From NCBI GenBank assembly GCA_019828595.1, contig JAHQRK010000005.1, positions 1,922,001-1,986,000 of the forward strand: a stretch of 64,000 nucleotides of DNA, in the 5' to 3' direction. The notes beneath the pieces were generated by a model. That model was not told the origin of the DNA, searched no databases, and was given only the letters and a program-made list of their open reading frames with translations. Positions 11,701 through 20,113 of this stretch are shown here, in pieces; the first letter of the stretch is position 1, and every line of letters starts with the position of its first letter. Both the position numbers and the translations under genes were made by a program. The DNA is from Aphanomyces cochlioides (lineage: Eukaryota > Oomycota > Saprolegniomycetes > Saprolegniales > Verrucalvaceae).

Positions 11701-12791
11701 CGCACTCGATCCACCAGCACTGAATCTTGACGCATGTTGGGGACTTGCAAAAGCGAAGCGATCTCGACAGCTAACTTCTTCAACGGCAGACGTTGTTTCT
11801 CCAATCGTTGAGAATGGAATTCTTTGAGTTGGGAGCGGATATCATTGACCAGCATGTCGTAGGCCTTGGAGATATTGTGGAATGTTGGAGACTTGTCCAA
11901 AAATCGATCCAGACATCCATGAACAATCTCGGCCGCTCGTGGTAGACGAAGTAGCCAAGTTGGAGCTTTCCATGATCCAGAGCCGTGGCGCAATGTTTGA
12001 CGCTTTGTGATGATACGACAAGCCACGTGGTCAGCCTGTGGAACGTGTGGCATGTGCGTCGCCTTCCAATGACGAAGACCCGCCAAGGTGGACGAACAAA
12101 AGATGTAGTCGAGTCGGTTGGTGAGTGTGGGACTTGTGAAGGTTCTTGCCACGGGGTTTTGACGGCGAAACAGATCCACCAGAGACAAACTGTGCATCCA
12201 TTGTTCCAGTTGAAGGGTGCCGGCCATGGTGGAGGTACTGGGTCTCAACGAATCCAAATCTTTGTTGAGAGTGCAGTTGAAATCTCCTCCAACAATGTGG
12301 AGCGCATGTGGAGGAAAGTCGCGTGGCAATTCTTCGAAGTAACTTGCTCGTTGTTGGAAGGCTGCCGGCGCATAGATATTGTGGAGAACGACTGTCAGTG
12401 GACCCAGAGTACATCGCACTTGTAGATAACGACCACGAAGCACTGGGTTGTCATGAGGGACTTGAGTGGCGTTCTTCAAAGGAGAGTGAGGATGTATCAA
12501 CGTAGCCAGACCTCCAGTGGCTGGCGACGTGGATACTTCAGGGTAAATAGGCTCTTCAAAGAACAAAGAGCCTTCGTGGTTTGTGATGCGTTGCCAATGG
12601 AACGCAACACGGTCGTGGAGACTTGGCGTGCGGAAACGGGTTTCTTGGATAAAGGAAACGTCGTGAGCACTTGATAGTTTGTCGATGATGTACCGATGAC
12701 TGTTGGAGAAGCCATTGGTGTTGAGGGAGATGATTTGTGGGTCCCAGTCCACGAGTTCAGTTGGGACATCGGAGAAGTTGTTGTCAATCAT
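8738..12791 (-). pseudogene. LINE ORF2 (e4), broken by two single-base deletions
   Basis: The gene starts at ATG 12791 and has all ORF2 parts: endonuclease, reverse transcriptase with the FADD box, and CCHC C-terminus. One G is missing near 10351, just after the reverse transcriptase core, and one A is missing near 9955. Between these points the original frame is lost, and the shifted frame from the N-terminus ends at 10155. The first product would keep the endonuclease and the RT catalytic motifs but lose the C-terminal third. In motif B it reads LSSLL where other copies read LSPLL. Sequencing error is a possible cause of either deletion. Confidence 0.9.
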
Positions 12792-12869
12792 CACGAGTAC
12801 AGATGAAAATGAGTAGAATGGAGGGGTCAGAGGGGAGGTTGAAATGGATTGAAGCAGGAGATAGAAGCC

Positions 12870-15800
12870 TTAGAGTTGATCGTCCTCCAAATCGAGGGGA
12901 TCAATTTCGTCGGCGTTCATGGAGTGGTGAGCTTTGCTGCAGAGCTCGTCGATGTGGTAATTGTTGGTGATGCTTTTGAGCATCGAGATGGCCGACAAGA
13001 CGGGAGCCGGCAAAGTGAACTTCTCGAGATTGTCGCTGAAGTTTTCGATCAAAGCAAACAGCGACCAGTCCGTCAAGCAGTTGGTGTCAGGCAATCTTGT
13101 TGCTTCTTGGTTCAATAGAACAGTCAGTGCCTCCGAGTTTGTGTAGAGGTCTGGGGCCCGATTTGAGAGGAATAAGTCAATCGTAGCAAGTGCAAAGAGG
13201 ATGCGCTTGATCTCTGGTATGTCCGTGGTCAATTCTTCCAAGATTTCTGACGGGTGAATCTTGTATTGAGCCATGAAGTTGACGTGATGTTTGTAGTTGT
13301 GAGGCTTGCCTTGAGCTTTTAACAAAGCCATCTTGCGCTCAATAGTCTTGGTTGCAACAAGTGACTGAAACAAACTGAGGTCTTCATCTTGTGCGTACAT
13401 AGCATGTGCAACGAGCTGAGGATCATCTCGCAAAATGCGTTGACATTCGGTGATACTGCCTTCGACTTTCTTATCTCGAATGATCTTCTTCGCCAATTCG
13501 AGGTGGGCTGCAGCAGACTTGTTAAGTCGTTGTTTCTTCGCTTTGCCTTTGGTCTTTTTCGGGCGTGGCGTACTTGAATCGTCCAATACAATTCGAGGCA
13601 CTGCAAAGTCTTCAAACGAGAGTTCCACGTCGTCTTCTTCGAGGATATGAAAACGGTTGGATGTCGGCAGGGGATCCAAACGTGGGGACGAAGGCAAAGT
13701 ACGTTTTGGAGCTGGTCCAGACCGGTAGCCCGTTACCAATTGAAGGTCCAGCGAGTTCTTGGGCTGCTCACTTGGTGGAGCAAGAGCGGGCGATTCGTTG
13801 GTAGACATTTCCACATCTTCTTGTTGTTTGTCTTGTCCATTGTTGTTAGGGGGATCGCTGTCACCAGACATATCGACATCAGAGCCATGAGAAGGAGCTG
13901 TTGGCTGTGGTTGTTCATCTTGACGATCTCCAGATGCCTCAGTTGAGTCGGCCTCGCCTTCCGCATTTGTTCCAGGGTCTTGGTCATGATCGTCTCCATC
14001 ATGTTCAGGTTCTTTTTCTCCTGACGGAGGAGATTTTGCCGCTGCCTTGGCCGCTTTTGCCTTCGCTTTTTCAGCCTTGGCCTCTGCACGTCGTGAAACA
14101 ATCGACGGAGGCAATGTCTTGTTCAGAGCAGCGATCTTGTGCTGAAACACGACGACAAAAGGCTGACCCGACGGATCCGTAATGGTGATTTCGCGTAGTG
14201 CGTCGCCGGATTTTGGCACCAACACTGCAGGAGGCGCAGACGACTTGAAAATGACTCTCAAATGCGGCGACTTGATGTTCTGACCAGCAGTAGGGTTGAA
14301 TGCTGCTATCACTGACTTGGTCAATGCAGCCATTTTCTTGACAATCGCCTTGGCCATCGAAGGGTGACTGACCTTGTTGAACGTAACGTAGTAGTTGTTG
14401 CCATAACGCGAGTACTTGGGAACCAGGAAGTCTTTGCCACCAAGTCGAAACGTTGTGCCTCCCATTTCCACGCACGTAGACAAGTTGTAACTTGAGATCA
14501 CAATGGTCTGTGGGTTCTTCTTGTGGATCAAAATGTTCGGAAATTTGGAGCCCCATAACGAACCAGGATTTTCCTTGACAAATTGATCGCAGATGACTTT
14601 TTCGGACCAGTCCTTGTAGGCTTCGCCCAACTTGACTGTGAGCTCGTACACTTGGGACTGGGGAGTGAGCAAAATGTTTTCAATGAAGGCGTCCATGTCA
14701 CCAGAGTCTTTGTAGAATGCGTCCGCCATGGCCTCGCATCGCGCAATATCGTCATCGGCAATAGCATGAGCACCAGTGTTGCGATGTTTCGCGCCTTTGG
14801 GAGCATTGCCTTGCTTGGAATCTTTCTTGGACGAAGCTGAATCCTTGCCGGGAGTCTTTTGCGTCCATGGATTGGCCTTTTCAGCGTTTTGTTGCTCTTG
14901 ATCGCCTCGTATTTTGTCTGCCGTGGTAGGAGGATCAACAGCGCCATTTCCTTGAGCAACGGATTTGTCGACAATGTCTTGATTTGACTGGTCATTGTCA
15001 TTGTTTGTCGATTGTTCCTCTTGAATAACTTCTCCAGGAGTATCACACGGCTTCGCTTGGCCGTTAATGTCGCCTGACCCATCAACCTCCGAGTGAATTT
15101 GAGTATTTCCCTCGTCGGTTAAGGCTTCGGTTTCAGTAGAATCCTTCCCCTCGGCGTCTCCAGAGACCATATCCACGTCCTCTTGAGATTGTTCTTCTTC
15201 CTCTCCCGTTCTAGGAGGCTCAGCACAGGGGGCGACGCGGTTGGTGGCTGCTGGCTCAGTCCCATTGGTCACGAGAAAGGCCGGGGCCAGACCCCCAGTG
15301 ACAGGGGTAGAAGGGGAATCCATGCCATCCCCGCAGCACGGTGACTGGGGTACACCATTGCTCCGGCGAGAACCCAAATCGGGATACCGCCCCCGCCCCT
15401 CCGAAGAGGCCCCTGGGGGGAAGTAGACAGAACCGCAGGGTGTGCCCATAGGGGGGGCCCTCGTAGCCTCTAGGGCTGGCATGGACCCCGTTTTCTCGCC
15501 GCCTTCACTGGGGATCGACTCCAATTGGAGTCCAGGGAAGCAGCCACCACAGGCACAAGGCCCCAGTGGTTCGCCCTCCTGAGTGAGGGCTTCGCTAGAC
15601 AAGTTAACGACAGTGGTCTGGGGGTCAACCACTGACCCACTGAGGTTGACCCCCCCTGGAACTCCGGCGAGTGGAGCACCAGGTGAAGCGCTGGTGGAGC
15701 GAGACGCAGATTGGTCTCCAGAGACGCTGTTGGGGTCGAACTCGACCTCCACTTCGGCCCTAGGGTTAGGTGTAGAGACATTACTCACACCACTTCCGCC

Positions 15801-15908
15801 ATCCTGATTGGACGACGAAAGTGGGTGAGGTGATACAATACCTGGAATGATGGTGACTCCGTGAGTGTTGGTCTCACGGAGCTCGGAACAGCTGTTGGCG
15901 TTGGACAT
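12870..15908 (-). CDS. LINE ORF1 protein (e4), intact, 1,012 aa
   Basis: This is the one ORF1 in the window that is uninterrupted and in one piece. The start is the ATG at 15908, 60 nt inside the element. Parts in order: a Ser/Pro/Gly-rich N-terminus with Cys118-x-Cys120-x2-Cys123; an acidic stretch (about 235-290); a Lys/Ser linker; a probable folded domain (about 385-600) with beta-strand-like segments such as ITITDPSGQPFVVVF; a Lys/Ala helix (about 610-625); a second acidic linker; a basic cluster that could be a nuclear signal; and a helical C-terminal domain (about 790-990). ORF1 proteins of LINEs typically bind element RNA as a chaperone. I recognise no named fold, no zinc knuckle and no esterase motif, so the role is by position only. 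Confidence 0.9.
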   Translation of the reverse strand: MSNANSCSELRETNTHGVTIIPGIVSPHPLSSSNQDGGSGVSNVSTPNPRAEVEVEFDPNSVSGDQSASRSTSASPGAPLAGVPGGVNLSGSVVDPQTTVVNLSSEALTQEGEPLGPCACGGCFPGLQLESIPSEGGEKTGSMPALEATRAPPMGTPCGSVYFPPGASSEGRGRYPDLGSRRSNGVPQSPCCGDGMDSPSTPVTGGLAPAFLVTNGTEPAATNRVAPCAEPPRTGEEEEQSQEDVDMVSGDAEGKDSTETEALTDEGNTQIHSEVDGSGDINGQAKPCDTPGEVIQEEQSTNNDNDQSNQDIVDKSVAQGNGAVDPPTTADKIRGDQEQQNAEKANPWTQKTPGKDSASSKKDSKQGNAPKGAKHRNTGAHAIADDDIARCEAMADAFYKDSGDMDAFIENILLTPQSQVYELTVKLGEAYKDWSEKVICDQFVKENPGSLWGSKFPNILIHKKNPQTIVISSYNLSTCVEMGGTTFRLGGKDFLVPKYSRYGNNYYVTFNKVSHPSMAKAIVKKMAALTKSVIAAFNPTAGQNIKSPHLRVIFKSSAPPAVLVPKSGDALREITITDPSGQPFVVVFQHKIAALNKTLPPSIVSRRAEAKAEKAKAKAAKAAAKSPPSGEKEPEHDGDDHDQDPGTNAEGEADSTEASGDRQDEQPQPTAPSHGSDVDMSGDSDPPNNNGQDKQQEDVEMSTNESPALAPPSEQPKNSLDLQLVTGYRSGPAPKRTLPSSPRLDPLPTSNRFHILEEDDVELSFEDFAVPRIVLDDSSTPRPKKTKGKAKKQRLNKSAAAHLELAKKIIRDKKVEGSITECQRILRDDPQLVAHAMYAQDEDLSLFQSLVATKTIERKMALLKAQGKPHNYKHHVNFMAQYKIHPSEILEELTTDIPEIKRILFALATIDLFLSNRAPDLYTNSEALTVLLNQEATRLPDTNCLTDWSLFALIENFSDNLEKFTLPAPVLSAISMLKSITNNYHIDELCSKAHHSMNADEIDPLDLEDDQL

Positions 15909-15983
15909 TTTGAGCGCGGCGGCACTTGATAACTTCTTGACTTGAGGGGTACGAGGCAAATTCGGAAGTCAAAGAGTTGGTGG

Positions 15984-18784
15984 ATGTCAATGGAAATGTT
16001 GTCTCCAATCAACAAGGCATGTCTGACGTCCTGGTCGACTACTACAAGGACTTGTTTGCAGCTCCCGAGGTGCAGCGATCTGGAGACGAAGTGTCGTCAT
16101 TTCTGACCCCATTGACTCGACACAAGCAACTGCCAGAGCAAGCCCAGAAAGAGCTGTCGGCTCCCTTGCGCGCCAACGAGTTCTATCATGCTATTCGACA
16201 CAGCAGTTCGAACTCAGCGCCAGGTCCCAACGCTCTGCCATTCGAAGTCCTCAAACTTGCACCTCACAAGTGGTCGTTGGTATTGGAGCTGCTATTCACA
16301 CACCAGCTCCATTCTCACCCTCGCTTGACTCCCATGCAACTTGTCAGTACGCTGGTGTTGCTGCACAAGAAAGGCCCCAAGTCACAAGCCAAGAACTATC
16401 GGCCCATTAGCCTACTCAACACGGATGTGAAAATCCTGACGAGTATTCTGGCTTATCGACTCCAGCGCCACATTCGACACATCATCCACCCGGACCAGCA
16501 AGGCTTTATCCGTCGAAGCAATATCCAAACCAATATTGCACGACTGGATGACATGCTGCACCACATCAAACTACACAGTCCGTCCTCGATGGTGGCACTG
16601 CTTGACTTTGAGAAAGCTTTTGATCGCGTGGACCACGCGTACTTGCTCCGCGTCCTCCGTCACTATGGCTTTCCCGAAACCTTTGTTGACATGGTTCGCG
16701 TACTGTACTCGGGCCGCAAGTCTCGCATCTTGGTGAACGGCTTCTTGTCCAAGCCAGTTCACATCTCACGCGGTGTGTTGCAAGGTGATCCACTGTCGCC
16801 ACTTCTGTTTGTGATCGCTTTGGAACCGATGTGCCAACTCCTACGGCAACACTCCAACTATGGCATCAAGTGTGGGGATCGCTACCACACTGGGAGTTAC
16901 TTTGCCGACGACTCGCAACTCTATGCGGCAAATGAGACGTGCCTCCACCGGCAGCTTGCATTGGTTCAAACCTTTTGCGACAAGTCTGGTTTCCGACTCA
17001 ACGTAGACAAGACCCAAATTCTGACCTACAGCCAGTTGAATGGGAACCTTGCCTCACTACAAGTTACTTCCGACAGTCCCGTGAAGGCTCTTGGTATCTT
17101 GGTTGCGCCCAATCTTTCTCCATTGGCACGTTTCAATTACGTGTTTGAGAAGTTTGTGGCTCGCTTGTCTTTGTGGCTCTACAAGGCTCGAACCATGGCC
17201 GGAAAAGTCACTATCCTGCACAGCATATGTCTGCCTGTGTTATGGTACCAACTGGCTTTTGTCCCTGCCGACAAAGACCTGGCCAAAAAGATCGACAAGG
17301 CCATGCTTCAATTTATGCATGGTGAAGAAATCAACCCATCCTCCTCTGTCCATGGCCTCCGTTTGATCAAAAAGGAGATCCTATTCATGCCGAAGAAGTC
17401 CGGTGGCTTAGGCCTGCACCATGCACTTGCTTTATGGCAACAACACAACCGCTCTGTCATGATCAGATGCATTCAAGTCATCACCACCCCACCCCGCAAG
17501 TCTGCCATGTCTGCCTGGATTACGCCGGGCTATACTCTCCTCGAGAAGGCTTTTCATCCATGGGGGTTCCCCCGAGATCTCCTCTTGGCAAATGGCTCTT
17601 CTGCATTCATCAGACAACTGTACAAGAATCCCAATATCACTCCAATGTGGAAAGCCTTATTGAGTAGCTGGTTTGAATCCCGCTGGACTCCGTACGGCTG
17701 TCCAAATCACATCTCATCTTTGGATGTTCCCCTTTGGCACAACTCGTATCTGCCTGGACTCGAAGACCTATACGATCAGTGCTCTACATCGACGCAAGAC
17801 CAAGCCAATGTATTGGCTTCGCTTCACATCACGAAGTTGTCGCATTTGTTGACTCCGTGTCAGCGAGTTTGGCCAGCTTCGATCTTGTTCGACAAAATCA
17901 ACCGTGCCTGCCGCCAAGCCAATTTTGTCCCTCCAACGAAACAATGGATCTCAATCTTGGTGACCAAGTTATCACGATTGTTTGAGATTGTTTCTGAAGA
18001 GGATGCTCCCGTGTTCCACTTGCCGACGCCAAGCTCTGAATGGATGGAATGGCACTGGATGATACACCCTGACTCGAGTCCGATCTTGTTGGCGCTTGCG
18101 ACTTCGAAATCGGCTAAGATCAGAGCTTCTCCAGCTATCAGCTCGTCCATTCTTCCTACCAAGCATCTCAACCTGCCATCCAACTTTTACGAAGACCCCA
18201 AGCGCCTTACCCAACTTGCCGCCTTCCTCCAACCCGACCACATTCTCCCTCGATATGGAGAGTTCATTTTCAAGACCCTTCTCCGCGCCAACGCCATGCA
18301 ATATCTGTTTCAGTACCAAGACCCCAAGCCGACGTGTGTCTTCTGTCGTGTCAATGAGACGTACGAGCATTTCCTGTTCTCTTGTGGATATGGTCAATCT
18401 GTTTGGTATTTCTTCAAGACAATCCAGCGACTGCTCGAGTGTTCCTTTCCGTCCACGTGTCTGGAAATGTTCTACGAGACGCCCAAGCCGTCCGATGGAT
18501 ACTACATCCGTGGCTATCTGAAGATCTGGCCGATTGTCCGAGCCTGCGTGTATTATCAAATATGGCTCCAACGTGCCGATCGCACCTTTCGACCCGACCT
18601 CACAGCGAAGAGTCCGATGGAAGTTGCCATTCATGCTGCCTCTTTGATCAAGCTACATCTACAACAGCTCCTGGTTGATCTCCCTCTCAAGAAGGGATAC
18701 ACCAAGGTATTCAATGTGCTCAAGCATCTATCTTCGGACCCCTGGTTACGTCAACACGCCATTCCTGACAGCGTCGTTTCATGA
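15984..18784 (+). pseudogene. LINE ORF2, C-terminal part of e2 copy (RT and CCHC)
   Basis: This is the continuation of the ORF2 begun at 7337, codons 419-1351, open to TGA at 18782. It contains the RT motifs: NYRPISLL, motif A (LLDFEKAFDRV), motif B (GVLQGDPLSPLLF) and motif C (FADD), then the thumb and linker, then the CCHC motif (Cys1203, Cys1206, His1214, Cys1219). Without its endonuclease part and its own start it cannot act alone. Removing e4 would restore the frame exactly. Confidence 0.9.
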
Positions 18785-18804
18785 GTGAGCTGACGGCTCA
18801 CTCA
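18782..18804 (+). other. Hairpin overlapping the ORF2 stop codon
   Basis: TGAGTGAGC and GCTCACTCA form a 9-bp stem with a 5-nt loop, and the first TGA is the stop codon. Every copy has a version of it. e8, e12, e13 and e14 carry one mismatch in the stem; e9 and e11 carry two changes that extend the stem by a pair. It may serve as an RNA signal for reverse transcriptase or translation; this is inference. Confidence 0.55.
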
Positions 18805-18930
18805 CTTCATCTCCTGTTCAATGACCACTTTGCCATATTCTGTTTTCCAAGTTCTATTTATACAGTACGAGGCAAATTAGTAAGTCATTAGGGCCTTTGC
18901 TCAAAAATAAGGTTAATACAACTCATTTAA
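18785..18930 (+). other. 146-nt 3' UTR of e2
   Basis: The 3' UTR is the same length in most copies. It holds, in order, the second half of the post-stop hairpin, a CTATTTATA tract (antisense TATA), the 14-nt segment complementary to the 5' UTR (18865-18878), and the terminal stem-loop. There is no poly(A), no microsatellite tail and no clear AATAAA at the usual place; AAAATAAGG near 18904 is the nearest similar string. Confidence 0.85.
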
Positions 18931-18932
18931 CC
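18911..18932 (+). other. 3'-terminal stem-loop completed by target CC
   Basis: GGTTAA (18911-18916) pairs with TTAACC (18927-18932) around a 10-nt loop. The last CC is target DNA in the inserted copy, but would be restored in RNA if the transcript ends in CC. The same arrangement is found at every readable 3' junction because the target always supplies GG/CC there. Confidence 0.55.
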
Positions 18933-19015
18933 AGTTGGTACCATAACACAGGCAGACATATGCTGTGCAGGATAGTGACTTTTCCGGCCATGGTTCGAGC
19001 CTTGTAGAGCCACAA
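18931..19015 (-). mobile_element. LINE sliver e5 (minus ORF2) between e2 and e6
   Basis: This 85-bp piece of ORF2 reads in minus orientation and corresponds to positions 591-668 of e1 and the few bases beside them. It is the target into which the right end of e2 and then e6 were inserted. Its first 15 bases (CCAGTTGGTACCATA) fit a target duplication of e2, and its last 15-16 bases (from CCTTGTAGAG) fit one for e6; neither partner lies in the window. It may be a shifted second copy of e1 or a separate element. Confidence 0.75.
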
Positions 19016-19967
19016 GTCTCGCATCTTGGTGAACGGCTTCTTGTCCAAGCCAGTTCACATCTCACGCGGTGTGTTGCAAGGTGATCCACTGTCGCCACTT
19101 CTGTTTGTGATCGCTTTGGAACCGATGTGCCAACTCCTACGGCAACACTCCAACTATGGCATCAAGTGTGGGGATCGCTACCACACTGGGAGTTACTTTG
19201 CCGACGACTCGCAACTCTATGCGGCAAATGAGACGTGCCTCCACCGGCAGCTTGCATTGGTTCAAACCTTTTGCGACAAGTCTGGTTTCCGACTCAACGT
19301 AGACAAGACCCAAATTCTGACCTACAGCCAGTTGAATGGGAACCTTGCCTCACTACAAGTTACTTCCGACAGTCCCGTGAAGGCTCTTGGTATCTTGGTT
19401 GCGCCCAATCTTTCTCCATTGGCACGTTTCAATTACGTGTTTGAGAAGTTTGTGGCTCGCTTGTCTTTGTGGCTCTACAAGGCTCGAACCATGGCCGGAA
19501 AAGTCACTATCCTGCACAGCATATGTCTGCCTGTGTTATGGTACCAACTGGCTTTTGTCCCTGCCGACAAAGACCTGGCCAAAAAGATCGACAAGGCCAT
19601 GCTTCAATTTATGCATGGTGAAGAAATCAACCCATCCTCCTCTGTCCATGGCCTCCGTTTGATCAAAAAGGAGATCCTATTCATGCCGAAGAAGTCCGGT
19701 GGCTTAGGCCTGCACCATGCACTTGCTTTATGGCAACAACACAACCGCTCTGTCATGATCAGATGCATTCAAGTCATCACCACCCCACCCCGCAAGTCTG
19801 CCATGTCTGCCTGGATTACGCCGGGCTATACTCTCCTCGAGAAGGCTTTTCATCCATGGGGTTCCCCCCGAGATCTCCTCTTGGCAAATGGCTCTTCTGC
19901 ATTCATCAGACAACTGTACAAGAATCCCAATATCACTCCAATGTGGAAAGCCTTATTGAGTAGCTGG
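19016..19967 (+). mobile_element. LINE copy e6, 5'-truncated plus copy, cut by e7
   Basis: It starts abruptly in ORF2 at codon 664 with three bases (CAA) shared with the flank at the junction, and is interrupted at GAGTAGCTGG by the 3' end of e7. The remainder, codon 981 onward plus the 3' UTR, is not in the window and should lie to the right of e7. Confidence 0.85.
19016..19967 (+). pseudogene. LINE ORF2 fragment (RT motif B, FADD, connector), e6
   Basis: The fragment covers codons 664-981. It holds motif B of the reverse transcriptase and the FADD motif, then the first part of the connector region. The frame is open until it runs into the 3' end of e7, where it would stop after a few codons. 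It lacks motif A, the endonuclease and the CCHC end, so no function is expected. Confidence 0.85.
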
Positions 19968-20113
19968 TTAAATGAGTTGTATTAACCTTATTTTTGAGCA
20001 AAGGCCCTAATGACTTACTAATTTGCCTCGTACTGTATAAATAGAACTTGGAAAACAGGATATGGCAAAGTGGTCATTGGACAGGAGATGAAGTGAGTGA
20101 GCCGTCAGCTCAC

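Larger units (their letters stand above)
8592..15968 (-). mobile_element. LINE copy e4, full length (7,377 bp), in ORF2 of e2
   Basis: Both ends are complete: the 3' end (antisense TTAAATGAG) at 8592 and the 5' end (antisense ATTCGGAAG) at 15968, with a perfect 15-bp target duplication. It is two bases shorter than the consensus because of two single-base deletions in ORF2. It is in the opposite orientation to its host copy. This is the clearest reference for the element structure in the window. Confidence 0.97.
2738..18930 (+). mobile_element. LINE copy e2, full length, interrupted by e3 and e4; flanks do not match
   Basis: The copy starts with the family 5' end (CTTCCGAATTTG) and ends with the family 3' end (CTCATTTAA). 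Removing e3, e4 and one copy of each target duplication leaves 7,378 bp, one less than the consensus; the missing base is in a C-run in ORF1. Both nested insertions have clean target duplications, so the pieces 2738-3413, 4837-8591 and 15984-18930 belong to one element. The left flank is ORF2 near codon 125 and the right flank is ORF2 near codon 840, both in minus orientation. A single insertion cannot give that; e2 is probably a recombinant of two plus-strand copies. Confidence 0.92.

Noticed and set aside
14071..15085. Other long overlapping frames within ORF1 (161-185 codons)
   Set aside because: They overlap ORF1 in shifted frames, have compositions typical of shadows (many Lys, Arg, Thr) and show no independent start signals.
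18895..18932. Poly(A) signal and tail at the 3' end
   Set aside because: Only AAAAATAAGG is present and no A-tract follows; every copy ends at the same CATTTAA.
18931..19967. e5 plus e6 as one twin-primed element
   Set aside because: The minus sliver lies 3' of the start of the plus part in element coordinates, not 5' as expected, and its last bases look like an ordinary target duplication starting with CC.
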